Source: Microbulbifer flavimaris (lineage in GTDB: Bacteria > Pseudomonadota > Gammaproteobacteria > Pseudomonadales > Cellvibrionaceae). From it: 64,000 bases of DNA. The position numbers and the translations under genes were made by a program. Below the pieces are notes generated by a model, which was not told the DNA's origin, made no database searches, and saw only the letters and a list, made by a program, of their open reading frames with translations. The DNA lies in NCBI RefSeq assembly GCF_001641755.2, contig NZ_LRFG02000004.1, forward strand, positions 62,001 to 126,000. Direction: 5' to 3'. This document shows, one piece after another, positions 19,344 through 28,438 of this stretch; position 1 is the first letter of the stretch, and each line of letters starts with the position of its first letter.

Positions 19344-22052
19344 ATGTCATCAAACGTGTTCCACAAAAAACTGCTGGCAAGCGGTATCGCACTGGCACTC
19401 GCCGGCGCCGCTGCGCCCCTGGCATTCGCCCAGGAAGAAGAGAAAAAAGAAAAGAAATCCACCCAGATTGAAGAAGTCGAGGTAGTGGGCTTCAAGGCGT
19501 CTCTGGAAAGAGCCATCGATGCCAAGCGCTACGCCACTATGGTGATGGACAGCATCACCTCTGAGGATATCGGCAAGTTCCCCGACAAGAACATCGGTGA
19601 TGCCCTGATGCGCATTCCGGGTGTGGGCATTGAGCGTCGCTTCGGCGAAGCCGACGGCGTCAGCATCCGCGGCCTGGACCCTGCCCTGAGCCTGACTTAT
19701 CTCAACGGCCAGTCCATCTCTACCGCCCAGTGGTTCGAGGGCTACCGCCCGACCCGTGGCTTCCGCTCCGATATGCTGGCCGCCGAGCTGGTCTCCAGCC
19801 TGGAAGTGTACAAGTCACCGCGCGCCGACCTGCCCGATGGATCTGTTGGCGGTATCGTGAACATCAAGACAGCCCGACCGCTGGACCTGGATAGCGGAAC
19901 CGCCCGCGGTTCCGTCGAGTACCAGTACTCTGAAAATGCAGAGCGCTGGGATCCGGCCTACTCCGGTCTCTACAGCTGGAAATCTGATGACGAGAAGTTC
20001 GGCGTGCTGGTCAGCGCCTCCCACCAGGAGCGTTTCACCACTTACGACGCCATGGAAAACTACTATGGCACGGGTGTAGCCGAGAAAAATGTAGAACCCG
20101 CCGGCAACTTTACTCACGCCACTTGGGGCGCCGGTCACGCGATCTTCCAGCAGCAGCGTGAGCGTACCGCTTACAACTTCACTGCACAGTACCAGCCGAC
20201 CGAACAGCTGAATATCGTCGCCAACTACCTAAACTTCGAGCTCTCTGCTGACAACGTCAACTCCAACTACCTGGTGGTCCCGGGTCGCACCAATGACATC
20301 AACAATGTCACTGCGTCCAAAGAATTCCCCGCGGGCAACGGCATCCTGAAGCATGACTCCGTGCTGGGTAACGTATCGGGCGATCTTGGTGATGATTACT
20401 GGTTCGGCCCCGACTCTTTCTTCCGTAACACTAACCCGGAAGCCCAAGCGTTCGACTTGGACGTAACCTACACCCACGACCTGTTTGAAGCTCATGCGCA
20501 GGTTGGCCACACCGAAGCACAGGGTGACATTATCGTCATTGGTTACTTCGGCAAGATCAACGCCGCTAATGCCGACGTGGCCGGCCTGACCGGTGACGAA
20601 GTTCTGACCCTCGACCTGACCGGCAACAAGCTGGGCGTCGACTTCCAGGGCTTTGATCCGAGCAATCCGGGCAACTACCCACTGGAGATTCGCGGCCGGA
20701 ACCCGCACATTGAAGACTCCGACGAGGAAACTTATGCACAGTTTGATCTGACGGTGCCGATCGACAATGGCGGATATATTACCTCTGTAAAAACTGGCTT
20801 AAAGTATCAGGATCACACCAACGAGCGTCACTTGTACAACTTTGACGCCCAGATTCCTCAGGATCTTGCGCTCGGCAATGCAACCTACGCAGACCTTCCC
20901 GTCAATACTGGCTGTGGCCAATATGAAGAGACCGCTAAGAGTAACACTCTGACTTGCCTCCCAACCCTGGACCTTGATGGGATTCGAAGTCTCTCTGCTC
21001 GCCTGACTCCTGGGAATACACGTCAAGACGAAAGCCTCGGCGATTTCTACCAAATTAACGAGGATAAGCTGGCGCTGTACGCCATGGCAGAGTTCGAATA
21101 TGACAAACTAAGCGGCAACTTTGGTGTCCGCTATGTCGATTATGAACTGGAGTCCATCGCCAACCAGTCCATTGGTAAGATTGATGGCGTGGATGTCTGG
21201 AATCTAAATGTCCCCGTCACCAACGATTATGCTGAGGCCCTGCCCAGCTTGAACGTTGTTTATGAGCTTCAGGAAGACCTGCTGATTCGTGGTGCTGCTG
21301 CACGGGTTATGTCTCTGCCCAATTACCAGGACCTTCGTAACACCTTTAGCTATAACAGCACCACAGGTAAGGGCTCTGCGGGTAACCCACTGCTAGACCC
21401 GTGGCTGGCAACTCAACTGGATTTAGGCGTGGAGTGGTATTTCGCTGAAGGTGCACTGGCAAGTGCCACTTACTTCCGCAAAGATATTGATTCCTTCCTG
21501 TTCTCTGTTTCAGAGATCGAACCCCGAGACGTGGTTCTCGAGGGCACGACCGAAATCGTTGAAGACTTCCCTCTCGAGGTCTCCCGAACCAAAAATGGTG
21601 GTGAGGCGAAGCTGCAGGGTCTAGAGCTTCAGGTTCAGTCCGAGATCGCTTACGGCTTCGGTGTCAGCGCCAACTACACTTTCACTGACGCTGAAGTTGT
21701 CGATAACCAGGGGCAGGATGGTCTGAACCTGCCGGGCAACTCCGAAGACCTGTGGAACGTCACCGGTTACTGGGAGAATGACCGCTACAGTGCCCGCCTG
21801 ATGGCCAACCATCGCGGTGAGTTCTTTAATGGTTTCCGCATCGGTACCGCCTCCGAGACTGAAGCGTTCACCTCTGTGGACGTGGCCTTCTCTGCAGATG
21901 TCACTGACAACGTGACACTGAGCCTGCAAGGCGTCAACCTGACCGGTGAGCTGTACCGCACCAAGAATTCGCAGGATTCCTGGGACGGCATCTTCCAGCT
22001 GATCAACGACGGCGGCACTCGCTGGTTCATGAATGCCTCGATGAAGTTCTAA
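19344..22052 (+). CDS. TonB-dependent receptor (Xanthomonas/Caulobacter-type)
   Basis: A 902-residue outer-membrane receptor. Signal peptide to A-F-A (residues ~1-29), a charged linker, and a TonB-box-like IEEVEVVGF, then the plug with GKFPDKNIGDALMRIPGV, GVSIRGLDP and VYKSPRADLPDGSVGGIV. The rest is a long beta-barrel ending in an aromatic residue (MNASMKF). The plug signature belongs to the group often found beside tryptophan-halogenase-like proteins and near carbohydrate-utilisation genes. Ligand is unknown; an oligosaccharide or aromatic compound is inference. It converges on a halogenase-like gene with a shared terminator. Confidence 0.92.
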   Translation: MSSNVFHKKLLASGIALALAGAAAPLAFAQEEEKKEKKSTQIEEVEVVGFKASLERAIDAKRYATMVMDSITSEDIGKFPDKNIGDALMRIPGVGIERRFGEADGVSIRGLDPALSLTYLNGQSISTAQWFEGYRPTRGFRSDMLAAELVSSLEVYKSPRADLPDGSVGGIVNIKTARPLDLDSGTARGSVEYQYSENAERWDPAYSGLYSWKSDDEKFGVLVSASHQERFTTYDAMENYYGTGVAEKNVEPAGNFTHATWGAGHAIFQQQRERTAYNFTAQYQPTEQLNIVANYLNFELSADNVNSNYLVVPGRTNDINNVTASKEFPAGNGILKHDSVLGNVSGDLGDDYWFGPDSFFRNTNPEAQAFDLDVTYTHDLFEAHAQVGHTEAQGDIIVIGYFGKINAANADVAGLTGDEVLTLDLTGNKLGVDFQGFDPSNPGNYPLEIRGRNPHIEDSDEETYAQFDLTVPIDNGGYITSVKTGLKYQDHTNERHLYNFDAQIPQDLALGNATYADLPVNTGCGQYEETAKSNTLTCLPTLDLDGIRSLSARLTPGNTRQDESLGDFYQINEDKLALYAMAEFEYDKLSGNFGVRYVDYELESIANQSIGKIDGVDVWNLNVPVTNDYAEALPSLNVVYELQEDLLIRGAAARVMSLPNYQDLRNTFSYNSTTGKGSAGNPLLDPWLATQLDLGVEWYFAEGALASATYFRKDIDSFLFSVSEIEPRDVVLEGTTEIVEDFPLEVSRTKNGGEAKLQGLELQVQSEIAYGFGVSANYTFTDAEVVDNQGQDGLNLPGNSEDLWNVTGYWENDRYSARLMANHRGEFFNGFRIGTASETEAFTSVDVAFSADVTDNVTLSLQGVNLTGELYRTKNSQDSWDGIFQLINDGGTRWFMNASMKF

Positions 22053-22092
22053 GGGGTATTTCCCGGCTCCTCACCGGAGCCGGATTCCAGCC

Positions 22093-22124
22093 AAAAAAAA
22101 CCGGCGCACAGCGCCGGTTTTTTT
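22093..22124. terminator. Bidirectional Rho-independent terminator between receptor and halogenase genes
   Basis: Stem CCGGCGC/GCGCCGG (22101-22107, 22111-22117) is flanked by eight A's on the left and seven T's on the right, so it can terminate both converging genes. Confidence 0.9.
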
Positions 22125-22141
22125 ATGGCTGCGTTTCCACT

Positions 22142-23698
22142 TCAGATACTCTGGAAACGGAAATCCTTGAGCTGGTCCAGAAGCCGGCGATTGGTCACCA
22201 GTTGTGAGGGAACCTCACTGCGCATCTGCGCGATACGGGCAAAGTTCTCTCGGGCATATTCGAGATGCGGCAGGCGAGCGGGGTTCGACTGCTGGTAGTG
22301 GCCGTACCCCATACCGAACAGAATAAATTCATAGCTCTCCCGCACAAACGGCTCGAGACTGCTCGATAGGTCAAAACGGCTCGGTGGGTAGTAGCGCCAG
22401 AACTCCAGGTATTCTTTCAGGGAATCTGGTGCGGTTTCAGGTCTGGTGTTTTCGATCCAGAACTCGGAGTCAGTGCGCCCACTCAGGAAGTAGTGCAGTT
22501 TGATGAAATCGACCACGCTGTTCCAGCGGCTGATAAAGGAGGCGTTGTACCTCTTTTCCAGTAACTCCAGCATGGCTCGATTACGGGGAAACAGCTCACC
22601 GAGCATATTGCAGGAGGCCTCGATCAGGAAGATCGCACTCGCCTCCAACGGCTCGAGAAAAGCTGCCGACAGGCCAACGGCCACACAGTTCTTGTGAAAG
22701 ACTTTCTCCCGGTAACCCAAGCGCATCTTGATCCGTTTAGCATCCAGCTGCTCACTTCCGGGCCCCAGGTAACGGCGGAGTTGGTCCTCCGCCTCGTCAT
22801 CACTGATGAAATCATCACTGTAGACATGACCGGTGCCACGCCGCGAATGCAGGCCAATATCCCAGATCCATCCTGCCTGCTGGGCAGTGGAAATCGTGGG
22901 GCTGGCAATCGGTTCTGCCGCTGATTGGTAGGGCATCTGTATGGCGATGGCACTATTGACGAACAGCTTGTCGCTCACTGAGCGAAAGGGAATGTCGTAG
23001 GTGCCATCTATCAATAAAGCGGTAAAACCGCTGCAATCCACAAAGAAATCGCCATCGATATCCCCCGCTTCCCGGGTCGAGAGTGACGCGATGTAACCAT
23101 CTTTGCTGAGGTTAGCGCGCTCTATATGCGCGGAGACATGCTGCACACCGAGATCTGAGGTGGCCACGCGCTGCAACATGCGGGCGAATTTCCCCGCGTC
23201 CAGATGGTAAGCGTAATTGAGCAGACCCTCATAGGTCGGTGTTGCCATCGTCTTGGGGGCGAAGTTTCCGCGGCAGGCCTCTGGCTGCACCGAAATGGCA
23301 TCGGCATATGGCAGGCCGATCTCTGACTGCAGATAGTGCCAGTAGGGCCCCGGTGCGGTACGCCACTGCGTATGTGGCAGTTCGAAAGAATGATAGTAGG
23401 CTGCATCGGAGCCATCCCGATTCAGCTTGTGCCAATTCACAAACTGGGTGCCCTGTTTGAAAGACACGTCGCACTCGCGAATAAAATCCGTTTCGTCGAT
23501 TCCGATGCGCTTCAGTGTATTGCGCATGGTGGGCCAGGTGCCCTCGCCAACGCCAATTGTCGGCGTATCCGGCGACTCTACCAATGTAATCGTGGTCTCG
23601 GGGTCTGCAAGGATATTGAGCTGCTTCGCCAGGGAGGCCGCCACCAGCCAGCCGGCCGTTCCACCGCCGACAATGACTATATTTCTTATTGTGTCCAA
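22142..23698 (-). CDS. Tryptophan-halogenase-like flavin-dependent protein (copy A)
   Basis: A 518-residue member of the flavin-dependent halogenase family (PF04820-type). FAD-binding GGGTAGW at residues 11-17, GVGEGTWP at 49-56, and Lys81 in SFKQGTQF, which aligns with the catalytic Lys of PrnA. The FLEPLEAS region with its conserved Glu is present. The family motif W-x-W-x-I-P reads W277-I-W-D-I-G282 here, so the terminal Pro is replaced by Gly. A flavin reductase partner is not encoded nearby. It is divergently transcribed from copy B across a 153-bp gap. The substrate is unknown; such genes beside TonB receptors have been shown in a few cases to halogenate indoles. Confidence 0.88.
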   Translation of the reverse strand: MDTIRNIVIVGGGTAGWLVAASLAKQLNILADPETTITLVESPDTPTIGVGEGTWPTMRNTLKRIGIDETDFIRECDVSFKQGTQFVNWHKLNRDGSDAAYYHSFELPHTQWRTAPGPYWHYLQSEIGLPYADAISVQPEACRGNFAPKTMATPTYEGLLNYAYHLDAGKFARMLQRVATSDLGVQHVSAHIERANLSKDGYIASLSTREAGDIDGDFFVDCSGFTALLIDGTYDIPFRSVSDKLFVNSAIAIQMPYQSAAEPIASPTISTAQQAGWIWDIGLHSRRGTGHVYSDDFISDDEAEDQLRRYLGPGSEQLDAKRIKMRLGYREKVFHKNCVAVGLSAAFLEPLEASAIFLIEASCNMLGELFPRNRAMLELLEKRYNASFISRWNSVVDFIKLHYFLSGRTDSEFWIENTRPETAPDSLKEYLEFWRYYPPSRFDLSSSLEPFVRESYEFILFGMGYGHYQQSNPARLPHLEYARENFARIAQMRSEVPSQLVTNRRLLDQLKDFRFQSI

Positions 23699-23803
23699 AA
23701 CTGCCCCCGATGTGGCGTTGTACCAGCAACAAACTGGTGTTGTAATTTGTTCTTGTTGTCGGGCACTGCACCCAGGAAAGCCCTACTTTCGTTGTTAAGT
23801 TTG

Positions 23804-23823
23804 CCACTGTTACGCAACAGTGG
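23804..23823. promoter_or_regulatory. Inverted repeat in the divergent halogenase promoter region
   Basis: CCACTGTT-ACGC-AACAGTGG is a perfect 8-bp inverted repeat centred 38 bp before the copy B start codon, in the 153-bp region (23699-23851) shared by the two divergent genes. It could be an operator or a 5'-leader hairpin. No convincing -35/-10 pair could be assigned. Confidence 0.4.
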
Positions 23824-23851
23824 GAACCGTCGCTCCCCGGGGGAAACCGAG

Positions 23852-25381
23852 TTGAAAAAGCCATTTTCTATTTTGATCGTCGGGGGCGGAACCGCGGGCT
23901 GGATGGCTGCAAACCTGATGGCCCATAAATGGGGTGACCGGAAAGTCTCCATTACCCTGCTGGAGTCGGACGCCATTGGCACAATCGGCGTCGGTGAGGG
24001 CAGCACCCCCTACCTGAAGGGCTTTTTCAAGACGCTGGGTATTGCCGAGTCGGAGTGGATGCCCGCCTGCAATGCGACTTACAAGTGTGGTATCCGCTTT
24101 CCACACTGGTCGACGGTTCCTGGCTATGAGTCTTACTATCACCCCTTCTTTTCGCCACTGGATCGCGAAATCGGACAGGTGTTTTTCAACAATGCCAGCC
24201 TGCGGCGGAGTGGCCTCGATGCTCCCGCCAACCCAACAGATTTTTTCCATGCGCCATTTTTGTCATCAAATGCTTACGCCCCGCTGCCGGAGCAGCCACT
24301 ACCGTTTGAACTGGACTATGGCTACCACTTTGATGCCGGATTGCTGGGACGCTTTCTGCGCGACAGGGCCAAGTCCGCGGGCGTAAGACATATCGTCGAC
24401 ACCATCTCCAGCGTGGAAAGAAAAGGCGAAACGATTGAAGCCGTTACAGCAGAGGATACCGGCCGCCACCCCGCCGACTTCTTTGTCGACTGTTCCGGTT
24501 TTCGTGCCCTGCTTCTCGGGAGCGCACCCGGCTACCAGTTCCGCCCATTCCACGAAACGCTATTCAATAATGCGGCTGTCACGGTTCAGATCCCGCGGGA
24601 TGACCACGCACCCCTGCTCTCGGAAACGATCTCAGAGGGGCTATCCAGTGGCTGGATGTGGCGTATCCCGCTGCAGAATCGCACTGGCTGTGGTTATGTC
24701 TACAGCGACCGGTTCCTGTCCGCCGATGGCGCCGAAAGCGAACTGCGTAAAACCCTCGCCTTGCCCGACTCAGCACAGGTCAATCACCTGCGAATGAAAG
24801 TGGGCCGGGTGGAAGAGCACTGGCAAGGTAACTGCCTCGGTGTCGGGCTTTCACAGGGTTTTATCGAGCCGCTGGAAGCCACTGCACTGATGCTGGTGCA
24901 GTTCACCATCGAGCATTTTCTGGAGGCATTCAGCCCGGGGAGGCCCGAGGTCGATCATGCGTCTCGGGAAAAGGTCTTCAACCAGCGCATCAACCGCCTC
25001 TTTGACGGTGTGCTCGATTACGTGGCCGGGCACTACAAACTCAACAGCCGTGACGATACGCCCTACTGGCGTGCCGCCCGCGAAGAGATTGTGATCTCTG
25101 ACCGGCTCCGGGCGCTGATCGATTGCTGGGACAAAAACAGCGATGTCGACCACATGCTGGATCAAGCAGGGGAGGAGCTGGTGTACTCGAGGGCCAGCTG
25201 GTATTCGCTGCTGGCCGGGATGGGGCGCTTTCCGAAAAATCTGCGCCGGGCCGACACAGGCCTTCAGCAGGAAAGCGAGGAGGTGCGGCGCTTCTGCACC
25301 GGCAACCTGAACCGATTCCGTTCACATCAGGCGCAGCTGGATCAGCTGTCGCTGGCACGGCAAGAAGCCGAGCCCGCTTAG
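23852..25381 (+). CDS. Tryptophan-halogenase-like flavin-dependent protein (copy B)
   Basis: A 509-residue paralogue of copy A. GGGTAGW at residues 11-17, GVGEGSTP at 46-53, Lys78 in ATYKCGIRF aligning with the PrnA catalytic Lys, a complete W268-M-W-R-I-P273 motif, and IEPLEATALML. By motif content this copy looks fully competent as a flavin-dependent halogenase; substrate and halide are unknown. Start: TTG at 23852 after a GGGGGAAA tract. The reading frame stays open for more than 500 bases upstream, but that stretch lies antisense to copy A and is not protein-like. Confidence 0.87.
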   Translation: MKKPFSILIVGGGTAGWMAANLMAHKWGDRKVSITLLESDAIGTIGVGEGSTPYLKGFFKTLGIAESEWMPACNATYKCGIRFPHWSTVPGYESYYHPFFSPLDREIGQVFFNNASLRRSGLDAPANPTDFFHAPFLSSNAYAPLPEQPLPFELDYGYHFDAGLLGRFLRDRAKSAGVRHIVDTISSVERKGETIEAVTAEDTGRHPADFFVDCSGFRALLLGSAPGYQFRPFHETLFNNAAVTVQIPRDDHAPLLSETISEGLSSGWMWRIPLQNRTGCGYVYSDRFLSADGAESELRKTLALPDSAQVNHLRMKVGRVEEHWQGNCLGVGLSQGFIEPLEATALMLVQFTIEHFLEAFSPGRPEVDHASREKVFNQRINRLFDGVLDYVAGHYKLNSRDDTPYWRAAREEIVISDRLRALIDCWDKNSDVDHMLDQAGEELVYSRASWYSLLAGMGRFPKNLRRADTGLQQESEEVRRFCTGNLNRFRSHQAQLDQLSLARQEAEPA

Positions 25382-25469
25382 CTTGAGGGAGACAGAGCTG
25401 CGTTGAGGGGCGCCTTCCTGTGCCCCGCAGCCGCCGTCCTTCAGTTCCCCGAAGAAAAGGCTCGGGCGA

Positions 25470-28061
25470 TCAGGCTCTGGCGAGCCCCTCGCCCACCAGT
25501 TCAGGCTTTCCCGGCGCCTCCGGGGATCTCAGAGGCTTGAAGATCAGCAGTAGTAGCGGCAGCAGGGTCAGTGAACCCAGCAGCGCTGCGGACATGGCCA
25601 GGGCTGTCAGCAGACCGAAATAAATCGACGGCACGAACTTGGACAGCGCCAGAATGGAGAAGCCGGCAATAATCGTAATGGCGGTGTAAAACATCGCGCG
25701 GCCGATCGTCGCATGACTGCGATGCATGGTCGCCACGTAGTCCCCGTCCTTGGCAAATTCACTGCGGAACCGGTACAGGTAGTGAATCGCATGGTCCACG
25801 CCGATGCCTACGGTAATAGCCGCAATGGTGATGGTCATCATATCCAGCGGAATACCGGCCAGCCCCATGCCCCCAAGCACCACTGCCGCCGCCAGCATAT
25901 TGGGAACCAGGGCGATGATCGCGATCGACAGCGAGCGGAACAGCACCAGGAACATCAGCAGGATACCGACAAACACAGCCCCCAGAGTCAGGATCTGCGA
26001 CTTGAACAGGCTCTGCAGCATGTTGTTGTACAGCACCAGCAGACCGGTTTGACGGATATTTTCCGGCGCAATGCCCATGTCGTCGTGGGCGTAATCGTAG
26101 ATGCGCTGGATCAACTCATCCCGGCGCAGATTGGGGTCAGTCTCCATCACCCGCAGGGTAATTCGGGCCTGGCTGTGTTCAATGGAGAGGTACGGCTCCA
26201 CCAGCACTTCATTAATTTCTGCCGGCAGGCCGGTGCGGGCAACGGCCAGCTCGAAATCATTGAGCGCACCGCCATTCAGGTCGCGGGCCACCTTGTACAG
26301 AGTCGCCAGCGACTGCACCTTGCCAATTTCCGGCTGGCGCTCGAGGAAATTGTGCAACCGCTCAATCTTTGACAGACCGGCGACGGTGAACCAGTAGCTG
26401 GGTTCCACGGTTTCGGATTCCGCGGCGAAGGGGTCATCAGACGCAAAGGGATCTTCAGCCGCAAACGGATCTCCCGCTTCTCCGCCCTCGCCTTCGGCAT
26501 CCATGGCGAACGGATCCTCTTCCCCTTCAAAAGCGGGCTCGTCCACCTGGGGCTTATCGAGAATGATGTCCAGGGTTACGGTTCCGCCCAGGCGCCGGTC
26601 AATCACCAGCATGCCCTGGTAAATTTCCGTGGAACTGTCGAAGTAATCGATGAAGCGGTTTTCCACCTTGAGTTGCGTCGCACCCACGGCTCCGATGACG
26701 GCGGCAGCTGCGGCCACCAGCAACACCAGCGCACGACGGCGCTCGGCAACACGGGAAAACAACAGGGTAAACGCGTGGGAATTGTCCTGGCCGAGCCCCT
26801 CGGTACGCTTGGGCAGCAGCATCAGAACCGTCGGGATAATCAGGAACGACAACACCAGCGCCAGCGCCACACCGATGGTCATCATCCAGCCGAAGTCGAT
26901 TACCGGCCGGATACCGCTCACCACCAGGGAAGCGAAAGCCACAATCGTGGTCAGCGCTGTGTACAGGCACGGCTTGGCCATGAAGCGCACTGCCTCCAGC
27001 GCCAGGCGACGCCGATCCCACTCGGGGTTCTGGGCGGCGAACTCCCGGTAACGTACCGAAAGGTGAATGGTGATCGCCAGGGTGATAATCAGCAGCAGCG
27101 CCACGAAGTTGGCAGAGATGACCGTCAGGCGCCAGTCCAGCCAGCTCAACAGCCCCAACATCACCACCGCGGTAACGATACAGGTACTGAGCGGCAGCAG
27201 AACCCAGCGTACCTGCCGGAAGATAATCAGCAACGTGATGATGATAAACAGCAGAATACCCGCTCCGAACACCACCAGGTCGCTCTTGATGAAGGCAATC
27301 ATGTCGGCGGTGATCATGGACACACCGCCGAGGAAGAGTTCTGCTTCGCCCTTGTAGCTGTCGAGGATACCGCGCACCACTTCCACCCGCTCCCGGGAGA
27401 TCAGGTCCTGCTCGGTGCGGTGCTTAAGGTAGGTTGCGCTCACCTCCTCGAGTCGCGCAGCCTCGGATTCAGTCAGCCCCTCGCTGTCGCGCTGGCGGCG
27501 CAGGGCATCCCGTTCGCGCACCAGTTCCAGGCCACGACGATCCAGCTCCAGGTTCACCAGCAGGGCGGTGGTCTGGCCATCCGGGCTCAGGATCAGGTCC
27601 CGGTAAATGGGGCTGGAGAGAAACTCCTGCCTGGCTTCGTCTTTGTCGGTTCCGGGCGTGGAGAGCGTGCGGATACCATCGGCCAGCTCGGAGATTTCCG
27701 GTTTCGGGCTGTACAGTAGCGGCACATCGAGGATGGTCTGAACACTCTCGACCCCCTGCACCTGGGCCAGCTCATCGCGCAACTTGCGCAGGGTGTTGAG
27801 GGAAGCCTCATCGAACAGGTCGCCCTGCTTGTAGCGGTATGTCACTACCAGGAAATCGCCACTGGCGTACCGCTCGGCGATCTCACGGTAGTAATCCAGG
27901 GCCTCATCCGCCTCCAGCGTGAGGGAGTCGGCGGAAGCGTCGATTTTGAACCGCGGCAGGCCGAAAGCCGCTGCAATGGTCAGCAGCGCAACGAACACCA
28001 GCACGCCTTTCGGGTGCCGGGTGACCAGGTTCTCATAGGTGGTCTTGAAAGCAGACAGCAT
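25470..28061 (-). CDS. RND superfamily / MMPL-type exporter
   Basis: An 863-residue inner-membrane protein with two homologous halves. Each half has one transmembrane helix, a large periplasmic loop, then about five helices (e.g. residues ~265-440 and ~700-855). The second half contains GIGVDHAIHYLYRF, typical of the hydrophobe/lipid-exporting MMPL-like branch. An acidic low-complexity insert (residues ~509-553) with repeated D-P-F-A units interrupts the second periplasmic region. Substrate is unknown; a proton-driven lipid or hopanoid role would be by analogy only. No membrane-fusion partner gene is adjacent. Confidence 0.88.
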   Translation of the reverse strand: MLSAFKTTYENLVTRHPKGVLVFVALLTIAAAFGLPRFKIDASADSLTLEADEALDYYREIAERYASGDFLVVTYRYKQGDLFDEASLNTLRKLRDELAQVQGVESVQTILDVPLLYSPKPEISELADGIRTLSTPGTDKDEARQEFLSSPIYRDLILSPDGQTTALLVNLELDRRGLELVRERDALRRQRDSEGLTESEAARLEEVSATYLKHRTEQDLISRERVEVVRGILDSYKGEAELFLGGVSMITADMIAFIKSDLVVFGAGILLFIIITLLIIFRQVRWVLLPLSTCIVTAVVMLGLLSWLDWRLTVISANFVALLLIITLAITIHLSVRYREFAAQNPEWDRRRLALEAVRFMAKPCLYTALTTIVAFASLVVSGIRPVIDFGWMMTIGVALALVLSFLIIPTVLMLLPKRTEGLGQDNSHAFTLLFSRVAERRRALVLLVAAAAAVIGAVGATQLKVENRFIDYFDSSTEIYQGMLVIDRRLGGTVTLDIILDKPQVDEPAFEGEEDPFAMDAEGEGGEAGDPFAAEDPFASDDPFAAESETVEPSYWFTVAGLSKIERLHNFLERQPEIGKVQSLATLYKVARDLNGGALNDFELAVARTGLPAEINEVLVEPYLSIEHSQARITLRVMETDPNLRRDELIQRIYDYAHDDMGIAPENIRQTGLLVLYNNMLQSLFKSQILTLGAVFVGILLMFLVLFRSLSIAIIALVPNMLAAAVVLGGMGLAGIPLDMMTITIAAITVGIGVDHAIHYLYRFRSEFAKDGDYVATMHRSHATIGRAMFYTAITIIAGFSILALSKFVPSIYFGLLTALAMSAALLGSLTLLPLLLLIFKPLRSPEAPGKPELVGEGLARA

Positions 28062-28162
28062 AAAGATTCGCTTACGGTAAGAATTCTTATCACCGTCCCG
28101 CCGGGCAGGCAGAAAGGTGCAATCGCGGCAAACTGGCCGCCGGTCTCCAATGGGTCAAGGTA

Positions 28163-28438
28163 TCAGGGCCTGTCCAGGTGCCCCAACTCGCGATCCGGGA
28201 ACAACAGATCCCGCAGGCGGCGTTTTAGTTCCTTTGCGGATGGAAATCCACCATCCCGTTTGCGCTCCCACAGCAACTCGTCATTGACGAGAATCTCGAA
28301 GGCTCCGCCGGTCACGGGCTCCAGGGTCACACCGCGGAGATCCCCGGCAAACGTATGCAGCAGCTCCTGGGCCATCCAGGTCGCCCGCAGCATCCAGTTG
28401 CACTGGCTGCAGTAGCGGATGGTGACCGAGGGTTTCAC
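28163..28438 (-). CDS. Rdx/SelW-like redox protein (CxxC)
   Basis: A 91-residue thioredoxin-like-fold protein of the Rdx family (SelT/SelW/SelH relatives). The redox motif C-S-Q-C lies near the N-terminus ([10 protein letters not shown]), followed by [21 protein letters not shown], a family hallmark. Cys replaces the selenocysteine of animal homologues. Its ATG overlaps the ubiX stop by 4 bp, so it is translationally coupled to ubiX. No defined role in bacteria. Confidence 0.9.
   Translation of the reverse strand: MKPSVTIRYCSQCNWMLRATWMAQELLHTFAGDLRGVTLEPVTGGAFEILVNDELLWERKRDGGFPSAKELKRRLRDLLFPDRELGHLDRP

Noticed and set aside
23336..23851. N-terminal extension of halogenase copy B
   Set aside because: It is antisense to halogenase copy A and its translation has no family similarity; the FAD-binding motif sits right after the TTG at 23852.
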